64,000 bases of DNA from Bradyrhizobium canariense (GCF_900105125.1 NZ_LT629750.1:7529001-7593000); one strand, 5' to 3'; numbered from the stretch's first letter, positions 44,965 to 54,087 are shown. Translations and numbers: made by a program. Notes: generated from the sequence alone by a model not told the origin.

Positions 44965-45584
44965 TGGCGCTGATCGATATCTCGCCGCCGCTTCGGGTCG
45001 GCATAGGCGTGTTTCCCGGCGACGCGCTGTTCCGTGCCCAGCCGACGTTCACGATCGGGCCCGGATGTCCCGTCAACGTCGCGGAAATTGCGATGTCGAC
45101 CCATTGCGGTGCGCATGCTGACGCGCCGTTGCATTACGATCCCGATGGAGCCAGTATCGATGCACTCGACCTTGCCGATTTCATCGGACCGGCGAGGGTG
45201 ATCGATGCACGGGGCAGCGGCGCTCTCTGTCAGTTCGATGAAATCGCCTCGGCCTTCGACGGCGCGCCGCCGCGCGTGCTGCTCAGATTGATGGACCGGA
45301 TCGATCCGATGGTCTGGCCAACCGGATTTCGGGCGCTGGCTCCTGAGGCCGTGGAACATCTGGCCGCCCGTGGCGTTCGCCTGATTGGCGTCGATGTTCC
45401 CTCTGTGGATCCGGAGACGTCAAAGGACCTGCCTTCCCATATGGTTTGCCGCGCGCATGATCTCCGGATCATCGAGAATTTGGTGCTGTCGGACGTCACG
45501 CCGGGCGATTATGAACTGATCGCGCTTCCGCTCAAGCTCGCAGGGCTCGACGCCGCACCCCTGCGTGCGGTATTGCGACGGTAG
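44964..45584 (+). CDS. kynB: Kynurenine formamidase (cyclase family)
   Basis: 206 residues of the metal-dependent KynB/cyclase family. Seen: [20 protein letters not shown], the metal motif STHCGAHADAPLHY, LIGVDVPSVDPETSKDLPSH and a C-terminal region with LPLKLAGLDAAPLRAVL. It hydrolyses N-formylkynurenine to kynurenine and formate. The ATG shares one base with the kynA stop, so translation is coupled. Kynureninase on the other strand completes the route to anthranilate; further anthranilate catabolic genes are not in the window. Confidence 0.93.
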   Translation: MALIDISPPLRVGIGVFPGDALFRAQPTFTIGPGCPVNVAEIAMSTHCGAHADAPLHYDPDGASIDALDLADFIGPARVIDARGSGALCQFDEIASAFDGAPPRVLLRLMDRIDPMVWPTGFRALAPEAVEHLAARGVRLIGVDVPSVDPETSKDLPSHMVCRAHDLRIIENLVLSDVTPGDYELIALPLKLAGLDAAPLRAVLRR

Positions 45585-45635
45585 CGCCCGGGGACGATCA
45601 TCCACGGAGCCGTCCGGAACCAGCCTGGATGCGAC

Positions 45636-46511
45636 ATGAACGATGACAGCCATACGCTTCGCGGTGACGGGATTGCAGCGACCATCAAGGCGGATGGCGC
45701 CGAGCTAAGCTCGCTGAAAAACGCCGAGGGGCGCGAGCTGCTTTGGCAGGCCGGACCGCGATGGCCGCGCCATTCGCCGCTGTTGTTTCCGATCGTGGGC
45801 CGGCTGAAGAACGATGAGCTGCGGCATAACGGCAAGACCTATCCGATGACGCAGCATGGTTTTGCGCGCGACCTGCGGTTCGGCTGGATCGAGCGCGGCG
45901 CCAATTCCTGCACGCTGGTTCTAACCGACAGCGCTGAAACCCGCGCGCGCTACCCGTTCGCCTTTCGGCTCGCGGTCAGCTTCACCGTGGCGAAGTCCGA
46001 TCTGGACGTGATCTTTGAAGTCACCAACACGGGCGATGAGATGTTGCCGGCGTCGATCGGCGCCCATCCGGCCTTCAACTGGCCGTTACGGCCTGATCTC
46101 GCCAAGGAAGCCTATGAGATTACATTCTCCAACGACGAGCCTGCGCCGATCCGCCGCTTGAAAGACGGTTTGATGCGGGCCGCGCCGGAGCCAAATCCCG
46201 TCAGCGAGAAAAAATTGGCGCTTTCGGAACGGTTGTTTGATGACGACGCGGTGATCTTCGATCGGCTTGCGAGCACATCGGTCCGCTACGCTGCCGATCG
46301 CGGTCCATCGATCGAGGTGTCCTGGGACGGATTTCAGGAGCTTGGCATCTGGTCGAAGCTCGGCGGCGCGCCGTTCCTCTGCATCGAGCCCTGGCGCGGC
46401 TTCGCCAGCCCGACGGCGTTTGATGGCGAATTCGCTCACAAGCCGGGGCTGATGCATATCGCTCCGGCCGAAACGCGGATTCTCAGATATCGCGTCGGTA
46501 TCGGAGGCTGA
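45636..46511 (+). CDS. Aldose 1-epimerase family protein (LacX-like)
   Basis: 291 residues of the galactose-mutarotase-like beta-sandwich. Seen: IKADGAELSSLKNAEGRELLWQ, FPIVGRLKNDELRHNGKTYPM, TQHGFARDLRFGW with the conserved His, NTGDEMLPASIGAHPAFNWPL with the second His, and a C-terminal FLCIEPWRGFASP. This LacX/YihR-like branch acts on sugars or sugar phosphates as a mutarotase, but the substrate is uncertain. It has 51 nt to kynB and may be read through, though it has no known role in tryptophan breakdown. Confidence 0.85.
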   Translation: MNDDSHTLRGDGIAATIKADGAELSSLKNAEGRELLWQAGPRWPRHSPLLFPIVGRLKNDELRHNGKTYPMTQHGFARDLRFGWIERGANSCTLVLTDSAETRARYPFAFRLAVSFTVAKSDLDVIFEVTNTGDEMLPASIGAHPAFNWPLRPDLAKEAYEITFSNDEPAPIRRLKDGLMRAAPEPNPVSEKKLALSERLFDDDAVIFDRLASTSVRYAADRGPSIEVSWDGFQELGIWSKLGGAPFLCIEPWRGFASPTAFDGEFAHKPGLMHIAPAETRILRYRVGIGG

Positions 46512-46634
46512 TAGCCTGTCGCTGGCTCCCGTCTCACGGTTCGGCTGACTTCCCATAGCTTTAAATGGCAGGTCATCGTACTGACGTCTTGATCCGATTT
46601 GTCATGTATTCGCTGTGAGCGGAGGCGCCTTTCC

Positions 46635-47606
46635 TTGTTGAAAATGTACCGTAGCCAGAGCGACGATTGGCGAAGCGCCGGCACCGAGCTTGCTCCTGAA
46701 ATCATCTGGATCGATCTGTTAAATCCTTCGCCTGAAGAGAAGCAGTTCGCCGAGCGGATGGCCAACATACGGGTGCCGTCAGAGGATTCGTTAAGCGAGA
46801 TCGAGGTGTCGAGCCGGCTGATCCGCGATCACAATCTGCTTTATCTCAGTTCGCCAGCGGTCAGGCTCGATGAGGAGGGCGAAGCCCACATCACGCCGAT
46901 AGGTTTCATCATCGGACCGCGCGTCCTCGTTACCATCAGGTTTTCGCCGTTGCCGACCTTCGACAGCGTGGCGAACCGGATTGCTTCCGACGACAGTGAG
47001 AACGGAATGTGTGTCTTTACCAGCCTGCTTGAGGACATGGTTGATCGCGGTGCCGATGTGCTCGAGCACCTTGGCAAGACCACCGACGATCTGTCCAAAG
47101 CCGTGTTCAAGGGCGGGTTGGTCCGCGCCAAGCGTCCGGTCCGTTCCAGCCGGAGACTTCGCGAAGCGCTGTCGAATGTCGGCGTTCTCGCCGATCGGCT
47201 TGCCAAGGCCCGCGATGTTCTGCTGGGCGTCGGCCGGATCGCTTCCTTCGCCGGTGATGTCGGCGGCGAATGGATCACGCCACCTTCGAAGAAGCGTCTG
47301 GAAGCGGTTTCGAAGGATGTCTCATCCCTCAGCGATTACGAGACACGATTGTCGGACAAGATCCAGTTGCTGCTGGACGCCGTTCTCGGATTCATCAGCA
47401 TCCAGCAGAATGATCTGTTCAAGATTCTCACCATCGTGTCCGTCGTCGGCGTGCCTCCGACGATTCTGGTCGGTGTCTGGGGCATGAATTTCAAGAACAT
47501 GCCTGAGCTGAACTGGACCTTTGGCTATCCCCTGGCATGTCTTGCCGTCATTGCCAGCGGGCTGCTGCCATTGCTTTGGTTCAAGCGGCATGGCTGGTTT
47601 GACTGA
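46635..47606 (+). CDS. CorA-family divalent cation transporter
   Basis: 323 residues. A cytoplasmic N-domain and long helix are followed by two C-terminal membrane helices, the first ending in the signature WGMNFKNMPEL (GMN plus MPE) and the second ending in a basic RHGWFD tail. It forms a pentameric Mg2+/Co2+ channel in the inner membrane. The TTG at 46635 is chosen since GGAGG is 9 nt upstream and gives the usual length; ATG 46644 is the alternative but lies 18 nt from it. Confidence 0.9.
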   Translation: MLKMYRSQSDDWRSAGTELAPEIIWIDLLNPSPEEKQFAERMANIRVPSEDSLSEIEVSSRLIRDHNLLYLSSPAVRLDEEGEAHITPIGFIIGPRVLVTIRFSPLPTFDSVANRIASDDSENGMCVFTSLLEDMVDRGADVLEHLGKTTDDLSKAVFKGGLVRAKRPVRSSRRLREALSNVGVLADRLAKARDVLLGVGRIASFAGDVGGEWITPPSKKRLEAVSKDVSSLSDYETRLSDKIQLLLDAVLGFISIQQNDLFKILTIVSVVGVPPTILVGVWGMNFKNMPELNWTFGYPLACLAVIASGLLPLLWFKRHGWFD

Positions 47607-47628
47607 GCACCTATCGTGACGTTGACGG

Positions 47629-48006
47629 TTACTCCTTCGGCGGGAAAAGCGTCGAGAGGATTTCGCCGGCGAGATTGAACGCCGCAACTCCGCGAAACAA
47701 CGCTGCGATACCGGCCGAGGCATGCAACTCTTCCAGCGTGGCGCCGGCCTTGATCGCGGCGCGCGCGTGGTTGGCCGCCGCCTCCGACGTCTGCACCAGC
47801 AGGATGGCAAAGGACATCAGCTGAACCGTTTTCTGGTCCAGCGCCGATGGCGTTAGCGCCGCGATCCGCCAGTCTTCCAGCGCGGCGACGAGGTTCGGGT
47901 CGACCTGCATTCCCAGTTTCAGGCGCTTTGCGATCTTGGGCGGGGTGAAGCCGATCATGTCGGTGTAGCGGCCTTCAAGGTCGCTGAGCGTTGGCTTTTG
48001 GGTCAT
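47629..48006 (-). CDS. Carboxymuconolactone decarboxylase (AhpD-like fold) family protein
   Basis: 125 residues. Seen: ARYTDMIGFTPPKIAKRL-like start, ALTPSALDQKTVQLMSFAILL, and NHARAAIKAGATLEELHASAGIAALFRG, the all-helical CMD pattern. The CxxC pair of AhpD-type peroxidases is absent (no Cys at all), so a redox function is unlikely and lactone or decarboxylase-like chemistry is only a possibility. It is 52 nt past the second Bug-protein gene in the same direction and may end that operon. Confidence 0.82.
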   Translation of the reverse strand: MTQKPTLSDLEGRYTDMIGFTPPKIAKRLKLGMQVDPNLVAALEDWRIAALTPSALDQKTVQLMSFAILLVQTSEAAANHARAAIKAGATLEELHASAGIAALFRGVAAFNLAGEILSTLFPPKE

Positions 48007-48058
48007 GGGAGAAGTCCATTTGTGCTGAATGAAACGGGATCAGGTCGTTGCATCGAGG

Positions 48059-49030
48059 TTATTGCATCACGGTGCCGGAATCCCTGACGACCTTTCCCCA
48101 CTTCTCGGTCTCCGTATGCAGGAATGTGCCGAACTCTTCGCCGAATAACGATCCCGGCTCAGCCCCGACATCGCTGAGTTTGTGGACGGTATCCGGGTCG
48201 CTCAACACCTCCTTCACAGCGTCAGTCAATTTCTTCACGACCGCCGGTGGCGTCTTGGCGGGCGCCACCAGCCCGAACCATGATGTGGCCTCAAAACCGG
48301 CAACGCCGGCTTCTTCCATCGTCGGCAATTCCGGAAACAACGGCGATCGCACATGGCCGGCGACGGCGAGGGCGCGCAAGGAGCCCGCAAGCGCCTGCGG
48401 CCGAACCGCCGGCATATTGTCGAACAGGATCGGGATCTGTCCGCCGACAAGGTCGTTCATCGCGGGCGCGGCCCCCCGATAGGGCACATGCACGATGTTG
48501 ATGTCCGCAAGGCTCTTGAACAATTCGCCGGCCAGATGATTGGTCGAGCCATAGCCCGAGGAGCCGAAGTTCAGCGTGCCGGGAGAGGCTTTGGCGAGTG
48601 CGACGAGTTCGGCGACCGATTTTGCCTTCACGATCGGATTAACCGTGAGCACGATCTGCACGGACGCGACCAGTGCGACCGGCGCGAAATCGGCGGCGGG
48701 ATCGAACGTCAAATGCGGATAGAGCGACTGGTTGACGGCCAGCGGCCCCGGCGCCGTCAGCAGCAAGGTATATCCATCGGGTGCCGATCGCGCGACGAAT
48801 TCCGCGCCGATATTGCCGCCCGCGCCGGCGCGATTGTCGACGATGACCGATTGTCCCACCACCTCCGACAGTCGCATGCCGAGAAAGCGTGCCACCACGT
48901 CGTTTGATCCGCCGGCCGGAAAGGGAACGACGATGTGAATGGGACGATCGGGGTAGGAGTCGGCCGAAGCGGCGCCACCCCAGAGCAGCGAAGCGAGGAA
49001 GGCCACCAGCACTGTCAATCGAGAACGCAT
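48059..49030 (-). CDS. Bug/TctC-family tricarboxylate-type solute-binding protein, copy 2
   Basis: 323 residues: a signal peptide (MRSRLTVLVAFLASLLWGGAASA) then YPDRPIHIVVPFPAGGSNDVVAR, the Bug-family opening, GAGGNIGAEFVARSAPDGYTLL, and FGSSGYGSTNHLAGELFK. It captures a carboxylate ligand in the periplasm. ATG 49030 follows AGGAAA and starts the signal peptide; the frame extends further but without signals. No TctA/TctB membrane genes are nearby. It is similar to the preceding Bug gene, so the two may be a tandem duplication with divergence. Confidence 0.9.
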   Translation of the reverse strand: MRSRLTVLVAFLASLLWGGAASADSYPDRPIHIVVPFPAGGSNDVVARFLGMRLSEVVGQSVIVDNRAGAGGNIGAEFVARSAPDGYTLLLTAPGPLAVNQSLYPHLTFDPAADFAPVALVASVQIVLTVNPIVKAKSVAELVALAKASPGTLNFGSSGYGSTNHLAGELFKSLADINIVHVPYRGAAPAMNDLVGGQIPILFDNMPAVRPQALAGSLRALAVAGHVRSPLFPELPTMEEAGVAGFEATSWFGLVAPAKTPPAVVKKLTDAVKEVLSDPDTVHKLSDVGAEPGSLFGEEFGTFLHTETEKWGKVVRDSGTVMQ

Positions 49031-49128
49031 ACGTTTCCTCACATCATCGCTTTTTGGTATCACAAATTTCCAGCGTTGCGCGCTCCCGGCGCGCATACCA
49101 CGGCCGCGCAACTGGCGTCGTCGAGCGG

Positions 49129-50091
49129 TCAATTCACCACGATCTTGTTGTCGGTGATCACCTTCTGCCACTTGGCGCGCTCATCGACCAGCAGCCGGGA
49201 AAATTCCTCCGGCGTGCTCTGTCGAACTTCAAGGCCCATGCTTTTGAAGGTGTCCGCAAGTCGAGGATCGGCGAGGGCGGCGTGAATGGCCGCGTTCAGC
49301 TTCGCGACGATTTCCGGCGGCGTCTTCGGTGGTGCAAGAACGCCCCACCATGAGGTTGCTTCGAACGCCGGCAGGCCTGACTCGGCGACGGTCGGAATCT
49401 CGGGCGCCACCGACGTGCGCTGGCTGGATGTGACCGCGACCGCCTTCAGCCGGCCGCCCTGCACCTGGGCAAGCGATGATGGCAACTGGTCGAACATCAA
49501 ATCGACCTGTCCGGCCATTAGATCATTCAGAGCGGGACCGCTGCCCTTATAGGGCACGTCAACCCAGGTCACGTGCGCCATGCTCTTGAACATGGCGGCG
49601 TTAAGAAGATGCATCGTTGCACCCGTGGCGACGTTCAATTTGCCCGGAGCCGCCTTCGCACGCGCAATCACATCGCCAACCGACTTGGCGTCGAAATTCG
49701 GGCTCGAGACCAGAATGTTCGGCGACTGCGCCACCAGCGAAACCGGCTGAAAATCGGCGACGGGGTCGTATTGGATGTCCTTGTAGAGCAGGGGATTGAT
49801 GACATGGGTGCTGGTCGTGCCCAGCACGATCGTGTATCCATCCGGCGCCGCGCGCGAGACCGTCGCCGAGCCGATCGCGCCGTCAGCGCCGCCCTTGTTC
49901 TCGATGATGATCGCTTGCCCCAGCACCGGCGACATATACTTCGTCAGCACCCGCGCGATCAGATCGGTCGATCCGCCGACGGCATAGGCAACGACGATGG
50001 TGACCGGGCGCGTCGGATAGGATGTCTCCGCCGCTGACGGGATCGCGCTTAAAGCGACGAACAGGGCGGCATGCGCTGCGGCTTTGAACAT
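49129..50091 (-). CDS. Bug/TctC-family tricarboxylate-type solute-binding protein, copy 1
   Basis: 320 residues: a signal peptide (MFKAAAHAALFVALSAIPSAAE), YPTRPVTIVVAYAVGGSTDLIAR, GGADGAIGSATVSRAAPDGYTIVLG and the ligand loop VATGATMHLLNAAMFK. Same family and orientation as the next gene. It is orphan with respect to TctAB membrane partners. It follows the SsuCBA-like genes by 151 nt, so it may be part of the same transcript. ATG 50091 follows GGGGGGA. Confidence 0.9.
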   Translation of the reverse strand: MFKAAAHAALFVALSAIPSAAETSYPTRPVTIVVAYAVGGSTDLIARVLTKYMSPVLGQAIIIENKGGADGAIGSATVSRAAPDGYTIVLGTTSTHVINPLLYKDIQYDPVADFQPVSLVAQSPNILVSSPNFDAKSVGDVIARAKAAPGKLNVATGATMHLLNAAMFKSMAHVTWVDVPYKGSGPALNDLMAGQVDLMFDQLPSSLAQVQGGRLKAVAVTSSQRTSVAPEIPTVAESGLPAFEATSWWGVLAPPKTPPEIVAKLNAAIHAALADPRLADTFKSMGLEVRQSTPEEFSRLLVDERAKWQKVITDNKIVVN

Positions 50092-50242
50092 CGTTCCCCC
50101 CGGTGTCCTGTGATCTTATCTGATCTTGGAGGGCAACGATATCGGGCGCTTTGCCGAGGCGCCAGTCAGGGCATTGCTCTTTTGCAGGCCTGGGGACTCC
50201 GTGATAGCGACGCAGCGTAGCTGCCGTTCGCACCACGCGGGA

Positions 50243-51238
50243 TCAGGTGATGGTCTTGAGATAGAGGCTTGGGTCGAAATATTTGCTCGCGGGCGTGAAG
50301 TCCTTGATGCCGGCATTCGCCATGAAGAAGTCGGTCGATTGCTGCAGCCAGTTGGTCACGGTGCCGTCGGAGTAAAGCCGCTTCCAGTCGCGCGAGCCGA
50401 ACATCTTCTGCGCCTTGAACTGCTCGTTGATGTCACTTAGCGGGGTCTGGCTGTAATGGGCTTTCTGCAGCGACTCCATCGCTTCCTTGCTGTTCTCGAT
50501 GATGTAATCATTGGCTTCCGCCCATCCCTTGATCAGCTTGCTGAGGGTTTCCTTGTTGGGCTCGTAATAGTCGTTGGCCGCGGCCCAGCCGCCGATAATC
50601 GCAGCCTGCGGATAATAGGCCGACGCATCCGCCAGCTTGACGGCGCCGGGAACCTTCTCGCGCACGGTGACATTGAACGGCACCCAGAGCGCCACGGCAG
50701 GAACCGCTCCCGAGATGAATGAGGTCACAGCGGCCGGCATGGTCTGATTGAGAAGTTCGACGTCCTTGGGATCGATCTTGTTGGCGCGCAACGCCTTGTC
50801 GAGGAAGACATGCGCGGTGGTGCCGGTCGCGGTCGCGATGCGTTTGCCCTTCAGATCCGCGAACGATTTGATGCCCTGGTCGGCCCGTACCCAGAGCTGG
50901 GCGGTCGCGACCTCGATGTCGTTGATCAGGAACACCTTGCCTTGCCCGCGCGCCGGGAAATTCGAGAGCACGGCGCCGGTGGCAAGCACATCGAGGCTGC
51001 CGCCGATCAGCGCCTGAAAGATTTCGAGACCGGTATTGAATTGACGCAGTTCGAGATCGAGCCCTTGTTTATCAAAAAAACCGCGATCCATCCCGGTCCA
51101 GATCTGGCCGTCGACGGCAACGGTGTGGAGATAGCCGGCACGGACCTTGGTCTTGGCCTGCGCGATCGCAGGAGCCGAAGCTGCAAATCCACCGAGCGCG
51201 ATACCGGCTGTACTTGTCAGAAATTGCCGTCGATCCAT
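50243..51238 (-). CDS. ABC solute-binding protein, sulfonate/taurine/nitrate type
   Basis: 331 residues. MDRRQFLTSTAGIALGGFAA is a twin-arginine-like signal, unusual but known in this family. The mature part has KVRAGYLHTVAVDGQIWTGM, GGSLDVLATGAVLSNFP, and SFADLKGKRIATATGTTAHVF, a standard SsuA/TauA fold without the extra domain of the other SsuA here. It works with the permease and ATPase encoded just upstream (28 nt). The substrate is unknown. ATG 51238 follows GGAGGAA. Confidence 0.9.
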   Translation of the reverse strand: MDRRQFLTSTAGIALGGFAASAPAIAQAKTKVRAGYLHTVAVDGQIWTGMDRGFFDKQGLDLELRQFNTGLEIFQALIGGSLDVLATGAVLSNFPARGQGKVFLINDIEVATAQLWVRADQGIKSFADLKGKRIATATGTTAHVFLDKALRANKIDPKDVELLNQTMPAAVTSFISGAVPAVALWVPFNVTVREKVPGAVKLADASAYYPQAAIIGGWAAANDYYEPNKETLSKLIKGWAEANDYIIENSKEAMESLQKAHYSQTPLSDINEQFKAQKMFGSRDWKRLYSDGTVTNWLQQSTDFFMANAGIKDFTPASKYFDPSLYLKTIT

Positions 51239-51265
51239 GGCTTGTTCCTCCGGTTGGTCTTTTGG

Positions 51266-52093
51266 TTATTCCGAAAATGACACGGGGCGCATCTGCGCCT
51301 GCTGCGCGCGATATTCGCTCATCACGAGTTCGCGGATATGGCTTCGCAATTCGCCGAACTCGGGTTTTTCCTGCAGTGATTCATCGCGCGGATAGGCAAA
51401 GGGCACGTCGATGATCTGCTTGATCCTGGCCGGGCGGGCCGTCACCACCACGATGCGGGAAGCGAGATAGATGGCTTCCTCGACCGAATGCGTGATCAGC
51501 ATGACGGTCTTGCCCTCACTCGCCAGCACGCCCAGCAGCAGGTTCTGCATGTTCGCCCGCGTCTGGGCGTCGAGCGCGCCGAACGGTTCGTCCATCAGCA
51601 GGAATTGTGGTTTTACGGCATAGGCCCGCGCGATGGCGAGCCGCTGCCGCATCCCGCCGGACAAATGCTTTGGATGGGAATTGGCGAAATCCGAAAGGCC
51701 CATGAGGTCGAGATAATGGTCGCAGATCTGCTCGCGTTCCGAAGCCGCGACATGATTCGCTTTGAGCTGCAGCCCGAAGGCGATGTTCTGCTTGACCGTC
51801 AGCCACGGGAACACACCATATTCCTGAAAGATGACGCCACGTTCGGGGCCCGGTCCTTTCACGGGACTGCCATCGAACAACACCTTGCCCGTCGTCGGCT
51901 TCTGAAAGCCGGCCAGCATGCTCATCATCGTGGTCTTGCCGCAGCCGGATGGGCCGATTACGGCGATGAAGTCGCCATCGTTGATGTCGTAGGTGACATC
52001 CTCGACCACCTTGAGCGGCCCCTTCGGCGTGCCGAAGGTGAGCGACACATGATCGAACTGCACGCGTTTGACGCTTTTGGCCGTGGTGTTCAT
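51266..52093 (-). CDS. ABC transporter ATPase (SsuB/TauB-like)
   Basis: 275 residues with intact Walker A GPSGCGKTT, the Q-loop FQEYGVFPW, signature LSGGMRQRLAIARA, Walker B FLLMDEPFGALD and switch His in LITHSVEEA. It energises the adjacent permease. Start ATG 52093 overlaps the permease stop by 4 bp (ATGA). It is a paralogue of the ATPase at 32353-33255. Confidence 0.93.
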   Translation of the reverse strand: MNTTAKSVKRVQFDHVSLTFGTPKGPLKVVEDVTYDINDGDFIAVIGPSGCGKTTMMSMLAGFQKPTTGKVLFDGSPVKGPGPERGVIFQEYGVFPWLTVKQNIAFGLQLKANHVAASEREQICDHYLDLMGLSDFANSHPKHLSGGMRQRLAIARAYAVKPQFLLMDEPFGALDAQTRANMQNLLLGVLASEGKTVMLITHSVEEAIYLASRIVVVTARPARIKQIIDVPFAYPRDESLQEKPEFGELRSHIRELVMSEYRAQQAQMRPVSFSE

Positions 52094-52860
52094 GCGATGG
52101 CCCGTTCTTGCCACGCCAGCAGGCGGGCGCTGATCTTCCGCAGGATCAGGTCCATGATCAAGGCAATGACGCCAATGCAGATGATGCCGACATAGATGAC
52201 ATCGAGCAGGAAATAGGTCGAGGCGTTCTGGATCATGGCGCCCAGTCCGCGCTGCGCGGCGATCAGTTCGGACGCAACCAGCGTCGCCCAGGCCACGCCC
52301 AGCGCCACGCGCAGCGCCGTGAGGATATGCGGCACGGTGAGCGGAATGATGACTTTGCGAAAGATCTCGAACTCGCCGGCGCCGAGCGTTTGCGCGACAC
52401 GGATATAAAGCGGCGTGATCTGCGATACGCCCTCATACATCACGATCACGCCGGAGAAAAACGAGGCATAGAACAGGATGACGAGCTTGGCGACTTCATC
52501 AACCCCGAAATAGACGATCACGAGCGGGATCAGCGCGATCGGAGGCAGCGCGCGAAAGAAATTGATCATGGGGTCGGCGAAGGTGCGCGCCGACCGGTAC
52601 CAGCCGAGCAGGAAGCCGACGGGAACGGCGGCGAAGATGCCGAGCGTTACGCCCAAGAAAACCCGCCGCGTCGAGGCATAGATATCGATCAGCAGGCCTT
52701 CATGCAGCAGCAGTTCGACGAATTTGGCCGCGACCTGGTGCGGCGCCGGGATCAACGATTCGTTGACCAGACCGCTCCAGCGCACGCCATACCATAGCGC
52801 CACCGCGCCGACCCAGGGCGCCAGCCCCAATAAAAAGCGTCTCGCGACACTTCCGTTCAT
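52090..52860 (-). CDS. ABC transporter permease (SsuC/TauC-like)
   Basis: 256 residues, about six membrane helices. The EAA loop QTLGAGEFEIFRKVIIPLTVPHILTAL contacts the ATPase. It is first gene of the minus-strand uptake operon and diverges from the mandelate-racemase-like gene, with 99 bp between them holding candidate operators. ATG 52860 follows GGAAG. Confidence 0.92.
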   Translation of the reverse strand: MNGSVARRFLLGLAPWVGAVALWYGVRWSGLVNESLIPAPHQVAAKFVELLLHEGLLIDIYASTRRVFLGVTLGIFAAVPVGFLLGWYRSARTFADPMINFFRALPPIALIPLVIVYFGVDEVAKLVILFYASFFSGVIVMYEGVSQITPLYIRVAQTLGAGEFEIFRKVIIPLTVPHILTALRVALGVAWATLVASELIAAQRGLGAMIQNASTYFLLDVIYVGIICIGVIALIMDLILRKISARLLAWQERAIA

Positions 52861-52875
52861 TATGCACTTCCGACT

Positions 52876-52883
52876 GTAATTAC
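52876..52883. promoter_or_regulatory. Short palindrome GTAATTAC in divergent promoter
   Basis: A perfect 8-bp dyad 15 nt before the permease start. Short perfect dyads occur by chance, so it is listed only because of its place in a 99-bp divergent promoter. Confidence 0.25.
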
Positions 52884-52898
52884 GGTTGAACCGGACAA

Positions 52899-52922
52899 GG
52901 TCATATTATAGATAGGATGACC
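52899..52922. promoter_or_regulatory. Candidate GntR/UTRA operator in divergent promoter
   Basis: Arms GGTCAT and ATGACC, perfect inverted repeat with a 12-bp AT-rich spacer, midway between the divergent permease and mandelate-racemase-like genes. The GntR/UTRA gene ending the plus-strand set is the obvious candidate to bind it. Confidence 0.4.
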
Positions 52923-52959
52923 ATACAAGAGGCGCCGCACGGTGCTTTCGGATGAGATC

Positions 52960-54087
52960 ATGACATCGCAACCCTTTACCATCAGCAGCGTCGAGGCCTT
53001 TTGCTACCGCTATCCGCTGTCGACGCCGGTGGTCACGTCGTTCGGACGGATGCTGAACCGGCCGGCGGTGTTTGTTCGTGTCGAAGACGAAGACGGCCAT
53101 GTCGGCTGGGGCGAAGTCTGGGCCAACTTCCCGTCGACCGGCGCCGAACACCGCGCCCGGCTCGTCAATGAAGTGCTCGCGCCCGCGATATGCGGACGCG
53201 CCTTTAACGCGCCCGCGGAAATCTTCGACGCGGTGACGCAGGGCACCTCCGTGATCGCGCTGCAATCCGGTGAGCCCGGTCCTTTCGCGCAGACGATCGC
53301 AGGCGTCGATCTCGCAGTTTGGGATCTCTACGCGCGCCGTCGCGGGACGGCACTGTGGAAGCTGCTCGGCGGCAACGGTAATCGAATCAAAGTCTACGCC
53401 AGCGGCATCAATCCGACCGATTCGGGGCAAATGGCCGAGGCGGCGTTGAGCCGGGGACATCGCGGGCTGAAATTGAAAATCGGTTTCGACCCCGCGGCCG
53501 ATCGCGCCAATCTGGCGTCGCTTCGCGCGCTCGTCGGCGGTGGCATGCTGGCCGCGGACGTCAATCAGGGCTGGTCGATCGAGCACGCGCTGGAGCTCGC
53601 GCCGGCGCTCTCCGAGTTCAATCTCAGCTGGCTGGAAGAGCCACTTCGCGCTGACCGGCCGTGGCAGGAATGGCAAGCATTGCGCCAGCGCGTCGACGTG
53701 CCGCTTGCGGCGGGCGAGAATATCGCAAGCCATGCGGGCTTTGCGCAGGTGCTGGGCGATGACGTGCTGTCGGTGGTCCAGCCCGACATCGCCAAATGGG
53801 GTGGGCTAACCGCCTGCGCTGCGATCGCGCGCGACATCCTGACATCCGGCAAGACGTTCTGCCCGCATTATCTCGGCGGCGGCATCGGCCTGCTGGCATC
53901 AGCACATTTACTCGCCGGCGTCGGTGGCAATGGCTTGCTGGAGGTCGATGCCAACGACAATCCGTTGCGCGATCGGTTTTGCGGTCCGATCGCCAACATC
54001 AGCGACGGCGCGGTGACGCTGAACGACGATCCCGGTCTCGGCATCGAGCCGGATCTTGCTTCGATTCAACAATACCGGACGGCCTGA
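52960..54087 (+). CDS. Mandelate racemase/muconate lactonizing enzyme family protein
   Basis: 375 residues of the enolase superfamily. Seen: a capping domain, then GLKLKIGFDP (the K-x-K base motif), MLAADVNQGW with metal-ligand Asp, WLEEPLRADRP with Glu, PLAAGENIAS with Glu, and CPHYLGGGIG with the His on the opposite face, placing it in the mandelate-racemase subgroup. These enzymes abstract a proton alpha to a carboxylate, giving racemisation or sugar-acid dehydration. GTG 52942 is the alternative start. It is first of a set with a GMC oxidoreductase and a GntR regulator, suggesting oxidation and dehydration of a hydroxy-acid. Confidence 0.9.
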   Translation: MTSQPFTISSVEAFCYRYPLSTPVVTSFGRMLNRPAVFVRVEDEDGHVGWGEVWANFPSTGAEHRARLVNEVLAPAICGRAFNAPAEIFDAVTQGTSVIALQSGEPGPFAQTIAGVDLAVWDLYARRRGTALWKLLGGNGNRIKVYASGINPTDSGQMAEAALSRGHRGLKLKIGFDPAADRANLASLRALVGGGMLAADVNQGWSIEHALELAPALSEFNLSWLEEPLRADRPWQEWQALRQRVDVPLAAGENIASHAGFAQVLGDDVLSVVQPDIAKWGGLTACAAIARDILTSGKTFCPHYLGGGIGLLASAHLLAGVGGNGLLEVDANDNPLRDRFCGPIANISDGAVTLNDDPGLGIEPDLASIQQYRTA

